Below are positions 46,845-55,558 of a DNA stretch of 64,000 nt, in pieces. A program made the position numbers and the translations under genes. The notes beneath the pieces were generated by a model that was not told the DNA's origin, ran no database searches, and was given only the letters and a program-made list of their open reading frames with translations. The stretch is from Maritimibacter sp. (lineage in GTDB: Bacteria > Pseudomonadota > Alphaproteobacteria > Rhodobacterales > Rhodobacteraceae). Numbering within the stretch: the first letter of the stretch is position 1; every line of letters begins with the position of its first letter. The stretch is from contig CP051232.1 in the NCBI GenBank assembly GCA_017792445.1, positions 4,066,001 through 4,130,000 on the forward strand. The letters are read 5' to 3'.

Positions 46845-48263
46845 TCACAGCATCTCGCGCCAGAACAGCGGCGTCAGCAGGACGAAGACGGTGATCATCT
46901 CCAGCCGGCCCAGGAACATGCCCACAGACAGCACCGCTTTCACCGGGTCGCTGAGGCTGGCGAAGTTGCCGGCGGGGCCGATCAGCGGGCCGACTCCGGG
47001 GCCGACGTTCGCCAGCGCCGTGAGCGCGCCGCTGGTGGCCGTGGCGAGGTCGAGACCAAGGTAGGCCAGCACCAGGGACAATACGCCGAAGGTCACCGCG
47101 AAGAACATGAAGAACGCCACGACGGACCCGATGACGCGGTCCTCGACCGGGCGGCCTTCGTAGCGCACGGTGCCCACGATATGCGGGAAATGGATGCGGC
47201 GGATCAGGACAAGGACCGAGCGCGCGACAAGGATCCAGCGCATCGCCTTCGCGCCTCCCGCGGTCGAGCCGGTGCAGCCGCCGACCGCCGTCAGCAGGAA
47301 GAACGCCGCAACCGCGACCGGCCCCCACGTCGTATAGTCCGTGGTCGCATAACCCGTCGTGGTCACCACCGACACGACGTTGAACGCCACCAGCCGCAGC
47401 GCAACCCACGGCGCGATGTGGTCGGCGGTCGAGACCCACAGCGCCAGCGGCAGGATCACAAGCAGAAGGCTGACGATCATCAGTTGCACCTGCTCGCTGC
47501 GGAAGGTGCCGCGGTGGACGACGCGGATGTACCACGCGAAGGGCAAGGCGCCGAGCAGCATGAACAGCGTCGCGGCCCACTGCAGGAACCCGCTGTCGAA
47601 ATGTCCGAAGGACGCGTCGTAGCCCGAGTATCCGCCGGTGGACAGCGTGGTCATCGCGTGGGTGACGGCGTCGAAAAGGTCCATGCCGCCAAGGATGTAG
47701 ACCAGCGCGCACAGGCCCATGAGCACCAGGTACGTGGTCAGGGTGGCGGTGGCGAACAGCGTGGCGTTCCGAAGCTCGCGCTCGCCCTTTTCCGAGCTTT
47801 CGGTGCGAAACAGTTCCATTCCGCCGACCCGCAGGATCGGCAGGATCGCGATCGCCGTGACGATGAAGCCGATGCCGCCCACCGCCTGCAACATGGCCCG
47901 CCACAGGATGATCCCTCTCGGCGTGCTGTCGAGGCCGGACATCACGGTCGAGCCGGTGGTGGTGATCCCGGACATCGACTCGAAAAATGCGTCGATACCG
48001 GTGAGTTCCCAGAAATACAGCGGCAACGCGCCCGCGACGGCGGCCATGATCCAGACGCTTGAGGTGATGATGAAGGCATGGACCCGCCGCAGGCCGGTGA
48101 TCCGGTTCCAGCTCGCCAGACACAGACCGGCCCCCACGAAGCCCGCCAGGGTCGCGGCTTCGAGAAACACGTCGCGCGTGGTCCCGAACAGCACCGCGTC
48201 CACCAGCATGAGGAAGGCGAAGAAGACGAGCACCAGCCCGTTTACGAAAAGAACGAAACCCAT
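46845..48263 (-). CDS. trkH: Trk-type potassium uptake protein TrkH
   Basis: A 472-residue membrane protein with the repeated pore loops of TrkH: SMSGITTTGSTVMSG, THAMTTLSTGGYSG, VVSVVTTTGYATTDY and ALANVGPGVGPL, which form the selectivity filter. It takes up K+ with a cytoplasmic TrkA partner, not seen in the window. Start at 48263 (MGFVLFVNG). Ends eight bases from the tRNA gene, convergently. Confidence 0.95.
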   Translation of the reverse strand: MGFVLFVNGLVLVFFAFLMLVDAVLFGTTRDVFLEAATLAGFVGAGLCLASWNRITGLRRVHAFIITSSVWIMAAVAGALPLYFWELTGIDAFFESMSGITTTGSTVMSGLDSTPRGIILWRAMLQAVGGIGFIVTAIAILPILRVGGMELFRTESSEKGERELRNATLFATATLTTYLVLMGLCALVYILGGMDLFDAVTHAMTTLSTGGYSGYDASFGHFDSGFLQWAATLFMLLGALPFAWYIRVVHRGTFRSEQVQLMIVSLLLVILPLALWVSTADHIAPWVALRLVAFNVVSVVTTTGYATTDYTTWGPVAVAAFFLLTAVGGCTGSTAGGAKAMRWILVARSVLVLIRRIHFPHIVGTVRYEGRPVEDRVIGSVVAFFMFFAVTFGVLSLVLAYLGLDLATATSGALTALANVGPGVGPLIGPAGNFASLSDPVKAVLSVGMFLGRLEMITVFVLLTPLFWREML

Positions 48264-48354
48264 CCGGCCAAATGCCCTGGACCCATCCGATGCGGCGCGA
48301 CTCGGCGCCTTGGGCGAGAGATATCCCGCAATCGGGTGCCGGTTGAAAGGGGGA

Positions 48355-49071
48355 TCATCGTGTCTCTGTCCCGTAGGCGCGCCGCAGCTCGGGCACGGCC
48401 AGCGCCAGCAGCACCCCGGCGACCAGCACGAAAATCCACGGACCGATACGTTCGTAGCCCAGCACCCCGGCGACGCCGCCACCGAAGAACGCGGCCAGCG
48501 TGGCCAGATGCAGCGTCAGGCGGGCCCGCATCGCGGCCGACCGCGCGCCCTGCGACCGGCTGCGGCGCAGCACAGAGGCCAGTTCGATCCCGAGGTCGGT
48601 CGCGATGCCCGAAACGTGGCTGGTGCGGACGCGGCCGTCCGAGATCCGCGTCGTCGCCGCGTTTTGCAGTCCCATCAGAAAGCTCAGCCCGATCATCATC
48701 AGCCGTCCGCCGACCGCGACCGGAAAGGCTAGGTCCAGCGCGGCGAGGATCAGCAGCAGAACCGCTTCGGCCACGATGCTGAAGGCATAGACCCCGTGTA
48801 TGCGCCGCGCCCGCCCGGCGTCGATCAGCATCGAAGACACCATCGCGCCCGCGACGAAGGCGGCCAGAAGTGATAGGAACCACAGGGCCGAGCCCCAGCG
48901 ACCCAGCGCCAGCATGTCCGACGCGGTCGATACGTTGCCGGTCATGTTGGCCGAAAAATAGCCAAGCGCGCGGAACCCGGCTGCGTTCACCGCGCCCGCG
49001 ACAAGGGCCAGCCAGACCGCCAGACGCAGGTCGATGGCGACGCTGCGATTCTTTCCGACATGGATCAGCAT
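48355..49071 (-). CDS. YoaK/DUF1275-family membrane protein
   Basis: A 238-residue protein with about six helices and DUF1275 features: AGAVNAAGFRALGYFSANMTGN and GLQNAATTRISDGRVRTSHVSG. Function unknown. Start at MLIHVGKNRS (49071) is preferred over an upstream in-frame start. It lies upstream of trkH with about 90 bases between, and is divergent from the ABC importer operon. Confidence 0.9.
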   Translation of the reverse strand: MLIHVGKNRSVAIDLRLAVWLALVAGAVNAAGFRALGYFSANMTGNVSTASDMLALGRWGSALWFLSLLAAFVAGAMVSSMLIDAGRARRIHGVYAFSIVAEAVLLLILAALDLAFPVAVGGRLMMIGLSFLMGLQNAATTRISDGRVRTSHVSGIATDLGIELASVLRRSRSQGARSAAMRARLTLHLATLAAFFGGGVAGVLGYERIGPWIFVLVAGVLLALAVPELRRAYGTETR

Positions 49072-49237
49072 CCGGTTCCCGCCCCTCTGCGCACCTGCCA
49101 AGTGTCCGGGTTCACGGCGAAACTGGCGCTTCGGCCGTCATACCGCTTCTGCATGCCGCCCAGTTTTCAGGCAGCCCTGCGCCGTCCAACGGCATTCATC
49201 CGGACGTTTCGGAATTCCAAGCGTTATCAGCATTCTC

Positions 49238-49284
49238 TGTGGATAAGTTGCCAGTTGTCACACGGGCGAAACAAAGCCTAGTCT
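49238..49284 (+). promoter_or_regulatory. Promoter region of the ABC importer operon, with a DnaA-box sequence
   Basis: TTGTCA (49255-49260) and TAGTCT (49279-49284) at 18-base spacing resemble a sigma-70 promoter. Just upstream, TGTGGATAA (49238-49246) is a perfect inverse DnaA 9-mer. Confidence 0.4.
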
Positions 49285-49321
49285 TTCTCCGCATACCAAA
49301 AAACCAACAACGGGGAATACT

Positions 49322-51361
49322 ATGAAACAGGGACTGCTAAGCGCGGGAGCTTTGCTGTTGCTCTCGACCTCTGCCTGGGCCGCCTGCCCGGCCGTGACGC
49401 AGAGCGACATGATGGGCGTCGCCGCAGGCGCTTATCCGCAACAATATGATCTTTCCGAATTCGAAGCGGCCGCCGGCTGCGAAATGGAATTGTCCGCCAA
49501 CCCCGAGATCGACGCGCTGAACGGCGAGATCCAGGGCAACCCCGAATTGCCGCCGCTGGCCGAGCGCCTGCCGGCCGATCCGCTGGTCGTCGTGCCCTAC
49601 GACACCGTCGGCAGCTACGGCGGCACGCTGCACGCGCTGTCGAACGCGACCGAGGCCGGCACGTCCGACTTCCTGTCGGTGCGCCACGTCAACCTCGTGC
49701 GCTATTCCGACGACCTGAACACCATCGTCCCGAACGTCGCGAAGTCGTGGTCGTGGAACGACGACTTCACCGAGCTGACCTTCACCCTGCGCGAGGGCCA
49801 CAAGTGGTCCGACGGCGCGCCGTTCACCTCGGCGGACGTGAAGTTCTGGTACGACAACATCTCGCTCGACTCGAAGGTCATCGAGCAGCCCAAGGACTAT
49901 GTCCTTGTTGCGGGCGAGCCGATGACGGTCGAGACGCCGGACGACGTGACCGTGGTCTTCAAGCTGCCGTCGCCGAAGCCCGGCCTGCTGGCGCACTTCG
50001 CCACCAGCTTCGCGCAGGGCTTCCTGCCGATGCACTTTCTTGGCCAGTACCACCCGGACATCAACTCCGACGCCGATGCGCTGGCGCAGGAATGCGGGTT
50101 CGAGACCGGGCTGGAAGTCATCACCGCGTATTTCGGCAACTCGGACTGGACGGACACGCCCACCCCGATGCTGAACAACCCGGACAAGCTGACCTGCCTC
50201 GACAAGGCGACCTATCCGACGCTGGAAAGCCATATCTACACCAGCGACACCACCGAAGGCCGGACGCTGGTCGCGAACCCGTACTTCTTCATGGTCGACA
50301 CCACGGGCCAGCAGCTTCCCTACATCTCGCGTCAGGACGAGCTTTACGCCAACGACAACGAGGTTCGGATCCTGAAGCTGGTCAACGGCGAGGCGGACTA
50401 CAAGTCGCAGTCGCTGACGCTGGGCTCTGCCCCGCTGCTGCTGGATAGCGCCGAAAAGGGTGACTACACGATCCAGCTGAAGCCGACGATCGCGATGCCC
50501 GCCTTCTCGTTCAACGTCACCAGCGACGACGAGGCGAAGCGCGAGCTGTTCAGCAACCTCAAGTTCCGCGAGGCGATGTCCGTCGCCATCAACCGCGACG
50601 AACTGAACGAGGTCGCCTTCTTCGGTCAGGGTGTGCCGAAGCAGTACATCGGTTTCTCGCCGACCCCCGCCTGGGTCGATCCGGAGCTGACCTCTTACAT
50701 GGCGCAGTACGATCCCGAGATGGCCAAGTCGCTGCTGGACGAGATCGGCATGGTCGACACCGACGGTGACGGCTTCCGCGAACTGCCCGACGGGTCCGCT
50801 TTCGTGCTGAACATGCAGTTCGCCACGCAGGGCATCGGCGGCGAAGTCGTCGAACTGGTCGCCCAGAACTGGGCCGACGTGGGCGTGCAGACCACCGTGA
50901 AGGAAGTGACCCCGGACGAGTACCGCTCGGCCCAGTCCTCCAACGCGCTGGATGTCGGCATGTGGGAAAAGGGCCAGCCGGTCGCCATCGTGCTTGGCAA
51001 CAACGAACTGTGGGTGCCGCCGTTCGAGAACTACTTCGGGCACCGCGTCGGCATGCTGTGGGCCGAGTGGGTCGACAGCGACGGCGCGTCGGGCGTGGAA
51101 CCGCCGGAGTTCGTGAAGTCGCTGATGGCTGACATCGCCGCCTTCCAGGGCGCCGAGCCGGGCACGGACGAGCAAGCCGAGATCGGTGCGCGCATGGCGG
51201 ACACGATGACGAAGAACCTGCTGTTCATCGGCACGGTTCAGGCGCCGAACGTGATCTATCACCGCAACGCGCTGAAGAACGTCACCGAGTTCCAGACCCA
51301 GTCCTACGAATACTACCGGACCTTCCCGTACCTGCCCGCCCAGTGGTGGCTGGACGAGTGA
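49322..51361 (+). CDS. ABC importer substrate-binding protein (family 5, peptide-type)
   Basis: A 679-residue periplasmic protein with a signal peptide (cleaved near AWA, residue 21). Family 5 (Opp/Dpp/NikA) features include VPNVAKSWSWNDDFTELTFT, LREGHKWSDGAPFTSADVKF and FREAMSVAINRDEL. It is longer than typical OppA (about 540 residues), with an extended N-terminal part of about 80 residues holding two cysteines. Substrate unknown. First gene of a five-gene importer operon. Confidence 0.93.
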   Translation: MKQGLLSAGALLLLSTSAWAACPAVTQSDMMGVAAGAYPQQYDLSEFEAAAGCEMELSANPEIDALNGEIQGNPELPPLAERLPADPLVVVPYDTVGSYGGTLHALSNATEAGTSDFLSVRHVNLVRYSDDLNTIVPNVAKSWSWNDDFTELTFTLREGHKWSDGAPFTSADVKFWYDNISLDSKVIEQPKDYVLVAGEPMTVETPDDVTVVFKLPSPKPGLLAHFATSFAQGFLPMHFLGQYHPDINSDADALAQECGFETGLEVITAYFGNSDWTDTPTPMLNNPDKLTCLDKATYPTLESHIYTSDTTEGRTLVANPYFFMVDTTGQQLPYISRQDELYANDNEVRILKLVNGEADYKSQSLTLGSAPLLLDSAEKGDYTIQLKPTIAMPAFSFNVTSDDEAKRELFSNLKFREAMSVAINRDELNEVAFFGQGVPKQYIGFSPTPAWVDPELTSYMAQYDPEMAKSLLDEIGMVDTDGDGFRELPDGSAFVLNMQFATQGIGGEVVELVAQNWADVGVQTTVKEVTPDEYRSAQSSNALDVGMWEKGQPVAIVLGNNELWVPPFENYFGHRVGMLWAEWVDSDGASGVEPPEFVKSLMADIAAFQGAEPGTDEQAEIGARMADTMTKNLLFIGTVQAPNVIYHRNALKNVTEFQTQSYEYYRTFPYLPAQWWLDE

Positions 51362-51399
51362 TCGGGTGTGATGCAATCCGCATCACCTGAGTGAAAAAA

Positions 51400-51435
51400 A
51401 GGCGCCGGGCAGCGAGAGTTGTCCGGCGTCTTATT
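51400..51435 (+). terminator. Intercistronic hairpin between binding protein and permease genes
   Basis: AGGCGCCGG (51400-51408) pairs with CCGGCGTCT (51423-51431), followed by TTATT. Another dyad GTGATGC-N5-GCATCAC is at 51368-51386. They probably give partial termination or RNA protection so that the binding protein is made in excess. Confidence 0.55.
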
Positions 51436-51487
51436 GACCGGCCGAACGATTCCCGGGTTGGATTGTCGGAAAACACGACGGGGACGG

Positions 51488-52504
51488 ATGTTACAATTCC
51501 TGCAATTCGCGACAGTGCGCGCGGCGATGGCGCTTTTCACCCTGCTGATGGTGTCGCTGATCGTCTTCACGCTGATGGAACTGGTGCCGGGCAACTGCGC
51601 CGAGCGCTATCTCGCCTTCAAGAACACCCAAGGCTCGGGCATCTCGGTGGCCGACATCGAGGCCGAAGAACGCCGGCTTGGGCTCGACCGCCCGTTCCTC
51701 GTGCGCTGGGGGTCGTGGGTCGGCAACGTGTTCCTCAAGGGCGAATTCGGCGACAGCTGCATCCTGCGCCTGAACATCAATGACCTTCTCGGAGACAAGT
51801 TCCTGATATCGCTGGGCATCTGTCTGACCGCCCTGTTCCTGGCCTATCTCATAGCGATACCCGTCGGCATCATATCGGCGTCGTCGAACAGCGCGCTTCT
51901 GAACGGCTCGCTGCGCTTTGTCTCGTACCTCGGCCTCGCCATGCCGAACTTCCTTCTGGCGCTGATCATCATGCTGGTCTCGACCGTGGTCTTCGGCGAC
52001 TCGATGACCGGCCTGTTCTCGAACGAATACCGCAATGCCGACTGGTCATGGGCGCGTGTCGGCGACTTCCTGTCCCGGGCTTGGCTGCCGGTGTTCATCC
52101 TGGGCTGGTCGGCCACCGCCTTCGCGCTTCAGACCGTGCGGGCGCTGATGCTGGACGAGCAGGCCAAGCTGTACGTCACCGCCGCCCGCGCGCGCGGTCT
52201 GTTCGGCCGGCGGCTGCTGTGGCGCTATCCGGCCCGGCACGCGCTGGGACCGATCGTCAACTCGCTGGGCTTCGACCTGAACCGCATCTTCAACGAACTG
52301 CCCATCGTCGCGCTGATCCTGACGCTGACCGAGGCGGGCGCGCTTCTGCTGGAGGCGCTGGCGCGGTCGAACGACCAGCAGCTTGCCGGCGCGATCATCT
52401 TCCTGCTGACCGCCAGCATCGTCGCGGTGAACTTCATCACCGACATCGCGCTGGCCCTGATCGACCCGCGCATCCGCAAATCGGTGATGGGAGGCGCGGC
52501 ATGA
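51488..52504 (+). CDS. ABC importer permease 1 (DppB-type)
   Basis: A 338-residue permease with six helices. ELVPGNCAERYL after helix 1 is followed by the long periplasmic linker of DppB-type proteins, and ARARGLFGRRLLWRYPARHA holds the EAA-type coupling loop. The periplasmic Cys in PGNC and in GDSCILRL are unusual. Overlaps permease 2 by four bases (ATGA). Confidence 0.93.
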   Translation: MLQFLQFATVRAAMALFTLLMVSLIVFTLMELVPGNCAERYLAFKNTQGSGISVADIEAEERRLGLDRPFLVRWGSWVGNVFLKGEFGDSCILRLNINDLLGDKFLISLGICLTALFLAYLIAIPVGIISASSNSALLNGSLRFVSYLGLAMPNFLLALIIMLVSTVVFGDSMTGLFSNEYRNADWSWARVGDFLSRAWLPVFILGWSATAFALQTVRALMLDEQAKLYVTAARARGLFGRRLLWRYPARHALGPIVNSLGFDLNRIFNELPIVALILTLTEAGALLLEALARSNDQQLAGAIIFLLTASIVAVNFITDIALALIDPRIRKSVMGGAA

Positions 52505-53694
52505 GCCAGATCGACCCCACCAAGCCGAACCTCGCCGAAACGACGGGCCCCACCGTCAGCGTCGTCGAGACCGAGGACGCCGTCGCGCGCCGCGCGAAAG
52601 AGGCCTATTTCACCGCCACCCAGCGCCAGCTGATCTGGGCGCGGTTCAAGAAGAACCGTACCGCGATGGTCGCCGCGACGATCCTTGTGGCGCTGATCCT
52701 CATGGGGCTGTTCGCGCCCTTCCTGTCGCCCTACGACCCGACCGTGGCGGGGCGCGACAAGGACTATCTGAACGGCGCACCGCAGATCCCGAAATTCTGC
52801 GACCACAACGGGTGTTCGGCGCGGCCCTTCATCTATGGCTTCAAGACGGAACGCTCGCCGGTGAACCTGCGGCTTGTCACCACGGTCGACACCGAGGACC
52901 GCCGCTATGTGCAGTTCTTCGTGACCGGCGACGACTACAAGCTGTTCGGCTTCATCCCCGGCTCGCTGCACCTGTTCGGCGTCGACGAGGGCTATATCCA
53001 CCTGTTCGGCACCGACGATACCGGCAAGGACATCTTCAGCCGAACCCTGCACGCGATCTACACCTCGCTGGCGGTGGGCACGCTGGGCGTGTTGATCTCG
53101 TTCGTGCTGGCACTGATCATCGGCGGGGTCGCGGGGTACTTCGGCGGGGTGACCGACGGCATCATACAGATGGTGACCGACGCGATCCGGACCATTCCCA
53201 TCATCCCGCTGTTCATGGCCATCGCCGCCTTCATCCCGGACACATGGTCGTCAGAGATGCGGTTTTTCTTCATCTCGATCATCATCGGGTTCATCAACTG
53301 GCCCACCCTCGCCCGCCGCGTCCGCACGCACCTGCTGGTCGAGCGGAACCAGGAATACGTGCTGGCCTCGCAACTGTGCGGCGCACCGGCGGGCCACATC
53401 ATCCGGCGGCACCTGCTGCCGTCCTTCACCTCTTACATCATCGTCGACCTCGTGATTTCCTTTCCCTACATCGTGCTCTCCGAAACCGCGCTGTCCTTCA
53501 TCGGCCTCGGCCTGAAGGACCCCGTCAACTCGCTGGGTGTCATGCTGCAAAACACCACCTCGGCGGACGTGCTGCTGAACTATCAGTGGTACTTCATTCC
53601 GGTGTTCTTCTTCATCGCGCTGGTGCTGGCCTTCGTCTTCGTCGGAGACGGTCTGCGCGACGCGGCGGACCCGTACGCGGGGCAGAAGAAATGA
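52501..53694 (+). CDS. ABC importer permease 2 (DppC-type) with enlarged periplasmic loop
   Basis: A 397-residue permease. Helix 1 (about residues 56-75) is followed by a periplasmic loop of about 95 residues (80-175) before HLFGTDDTGKDIFSRTLHAI, whereas DppC usually has about 30. The extra part contains Cys100 and Cys105 (KFCDHNGCSARP). ASQLCGAPAGHIIRRHLLPS is the EAA coupling loop. Overlaps the first ATPase gene by four bases. Confidence 0.93.
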   Translation: MSQIDPTKPNLAETTGPTVSVVETEDAVARRAKEAYFTATQRQLIWARFKKNRTAMVAATILVALILMGLFAPFLSPYDPTVAGRDKDYLNGAPQIPKFCDHNGCSARPFIYGFKTERSPVNLRLVTTVDTEDRRYVQFFVTGDDYKLFGFIPGSLHLFGVDEGYIHLFGTDDTGKDIFSRTLHAIYTSLAVGTLGVLISFVLALIIGGVAGYFGGVTDGIIQMVTDAIRTIPIIPLFMAIAAFIPDTWSSEMRFFFISIIIGFINWPTLARRVRTHLLVERNQEYVLASQLCGAPAGHIIRRHLLPSFTSYIIVDLVISFPYIVLSETALSFIGLGLKDPVNSLGVMLQNTTSADVLLNYQWYFIPVFFFIALVLAFVFVGDGLRDAADPYAGQKK

Positions 53695-54710
53695 GCGCGC
53701 CCCTGATCGACGTCGACAACCTGACGATCCGCTTCCGCACCGACGAGGGCCTGATCACCGCGGTCGAGAACGTGTCCTTCGACATCGCCCCGGGCGAGGT
53801 GCTGGGGCTGGTCGGCGAAAGCGGCTCGGGCAAGTCGGTGACCGCGAAGTCGCTGATGCGCCTGAACAGCGGCAACGCCGAATACGACGACACCAGCCGC
53901 ATCACGCTGAACGTTCCCGGCGAGCCGTCGCTGGACGTCCTCAGCCTCAAGCGCGAACGCGACATGAAGCCGGTGCGCGGCGGCGCGATCTCGATGATCT
54001 TCCAGGAACCGATGGCCAGTTTCGCGCCCGCGATCACCATCGGCGACCAGATGGTCGAACAGCTTCTGCTGCACACCGACATGAACAAGAAGCGCGCGAA
54101 GGAGATCTCGATCGAGATGCTCGACCGCGTGGGGATCAAGGAACCCGCCAAGCGCTTCGACCAGTACGCCTTCGAGTTCTCCGGCGGCATGCGGCAGCGG
54201 GCGATGATCGCGATGGCGCTGTCCACGAAGCCGAAGCTTCTGATCGCGGACGAGCCCACGACGGCGCTGGACGTGACCATTCAGGCGCAGATCATCGACC
54301 TGATGAAAGACCTCGTGTCCGAGTTCGGGATGGGCATCCTGTTCATCACCCACGACCTTGGCGTGATCGCCCAGACCGCCGACCGCGTAGCGGTGATGTA
54401 CCTTGGCCGCATCATGGAGACGGGCGCGGTGCGCGACGTGATCCGCCGCCCGGCGCATCCCTACACGCAGGGCCTGATCAACGCGCTGCCGAAGCTCGAC
54501 GATCTCGACGCGCCGCTGACACCCATCCCGGGCGACATTCCCAGCCCGCTGGAACGTCCCTCTGGCTGTGTCTTCCACACCCGCAACCCGAACCACGTGC
54601 CGGGGTCGCGCTATGAACGCGAGGTGCCGCCAATGACCGAGGTCTCGCCCGGTCACTTCGCCGCGCTGTTCCCCGAGGATGTGCCCGCCCTTCAGGAGCC
54701 CGTCCGATGA
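53691..54710 (+). CDS. ABC importer ATPase 1 (DppD-type)
   Basis: A 339-residue ATPase: Walker A GESGSGKSVT, Q-loop SMIFQEPMASFAP, signature FSGGMRQRAMIAMA, Walker B LLIADEPTTALD and a switch His in FITHDLGV. The C-terminal OppD-type extension includes PSGCVFHTRNP; only one of the usual cysteines of the Fe-S-type motif is present. Overlaps the next gene by four bases. Confidence 0.95.
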   Translation: MSAPLIDVDNLTIRFRTDEGLITAVENVSFDIAPGEVLGLVGESGSGKSVTAKSLMRLNSGNAEYDDTSRITLNVPGEPSLDVLSLKRERDMKPVRGGAISMIFQEPMASFAPAITIGDQMVEQLLLHTDMNKKRAKEISIEMLDRVGIKEPAKRFDQYAFEFSGGMRQRAMIAMALSTKPKLLIADEPTTALDVTIQAQIIDLMKDLVSEFGMGILFITHDLGVIAQTADRVAVMYLGRIMETGAVRDVIRRPAHPYTQGLINALPKLDDLDAPLTPIPGDIPSPLERPSGCVFHTRNPNHVPGSRYEREVPPMTEVSPGHFAALFPEDVPALQEPVR

Positions 54711-55558
54711 GCCGCCCCCTTATCCGCATCAAGGACCTGTCGATCCATTTTCCGCTGGGCCGCCGCCTGATCGGTCAGCCTCCGGTGCTGAAGGCGGTCG
54801 ACGGTATCAACCTCGATATCCCCAAGGGAAGCTTCGTCGGGCTGGTGGGCGAAAGCGGGTCCGGCAAGACCACGCTGGGCCGCGCGATCCTGCGCGCCGC
54901 GCCGATCACCCACGGGTCGATCACCTATGACGATGGCCAGCGCACCTTCGACGTCGCCAACATCAAGCCGCGCGATCTGAAAGAGTACCGCCGCCGCGCG
55001 CAACTGATCTTTCAGGACCCCTATGCCGCGCTGTCGCCCCGGATGACGGTGCGCGACATCATCGCCGAACCGCTGGAGGTGATGGGCCTGACCAAGTCCC
55101 GCGCCGAGACCGACGAACGCGTCCGCGAGATCGCCGGCAAGTGCCGCCTGAACCTTGAACACCTGCGCCGTTATCCGCATGCCTTCTCGGGCGGTCAGCG
55201 GCAGCGTATCTCGATCGCCCGCGCGCTTGTGACGGGGCCGAAGTTCGTGGTGGCGGACGAGGCCGTGGCGGCGCTGGACGTGTCGATTCAGGCCGATATC
55301 CTGAACCTTCTCAAATCGTTGCAGCGCGACCTTGATCTGACGTTCCTGTTCATCAGCCACGATCTGAGCGTCGTCGCCCATGTCTGCGATTTCGTCGCGG
55401 TGATGTACCATGGCAAGATGATGGAACAGGCCCCGACCCGCCAGCTTTTCGCCGATCCGCAGCACGAGTACACCAAATGTCTGCTGTCCGCGATCCCGTC
55501 GCTGGACCCGGACGACCGTCGCCCGGCGCGGATCTACAACCCGGAAGAAACCGCCTAG
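54707..55558 (+). CDS. ABC importer ATPase 2 (DppF-type)
   Basis: A 283-residue ATPase: Walker A GESGSGKTTLG, Q-loop LIFQDPYAALSPRM, signature FSGGQRQRISIARAL, and Walker B FVVADEAVAALD, in which the usual DEPVSALD is DEAVAALD (Pro to Ala). It completes the importer. Shorter than the usual DppF (about 320) because the C-terminal extension is reduced. Its end overlaps the convergent kinase gene by four bases. Confidence 0.94.
   Translation: MSRPLIRIKDLSIHFPLGRRLIGQPPVLKAVDGINLDIPKGSFVGLVGESGSGKTTLGRAILRAAPITHGSITYDDGQRTFDVANIKPRDLKEYRRRAQLIFQDPYAALSPRMTVRDIIAEPLEVMGLTKSRAETDERVREIAGKCRLNLEHLRRYPHAFSGGQRQRISIARALVTGPKFVVADEAVAALDVSIQADILNLLKSLQRDLDLTFLFISHDLSVVAHVCDFVAVMYHGKMMEQAPTRQLFADPQHEYTKCLLSAIPSLDPDDRRPARIYNPEETA

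Noticed and set aside
54707-55558. Inactive ATPase because of the DEAVAALD Walker B variant
   Set aside because: The catalytic Asp-Glu pair is kept and only the following Pro is changed, which does not by itself imply loss of function.
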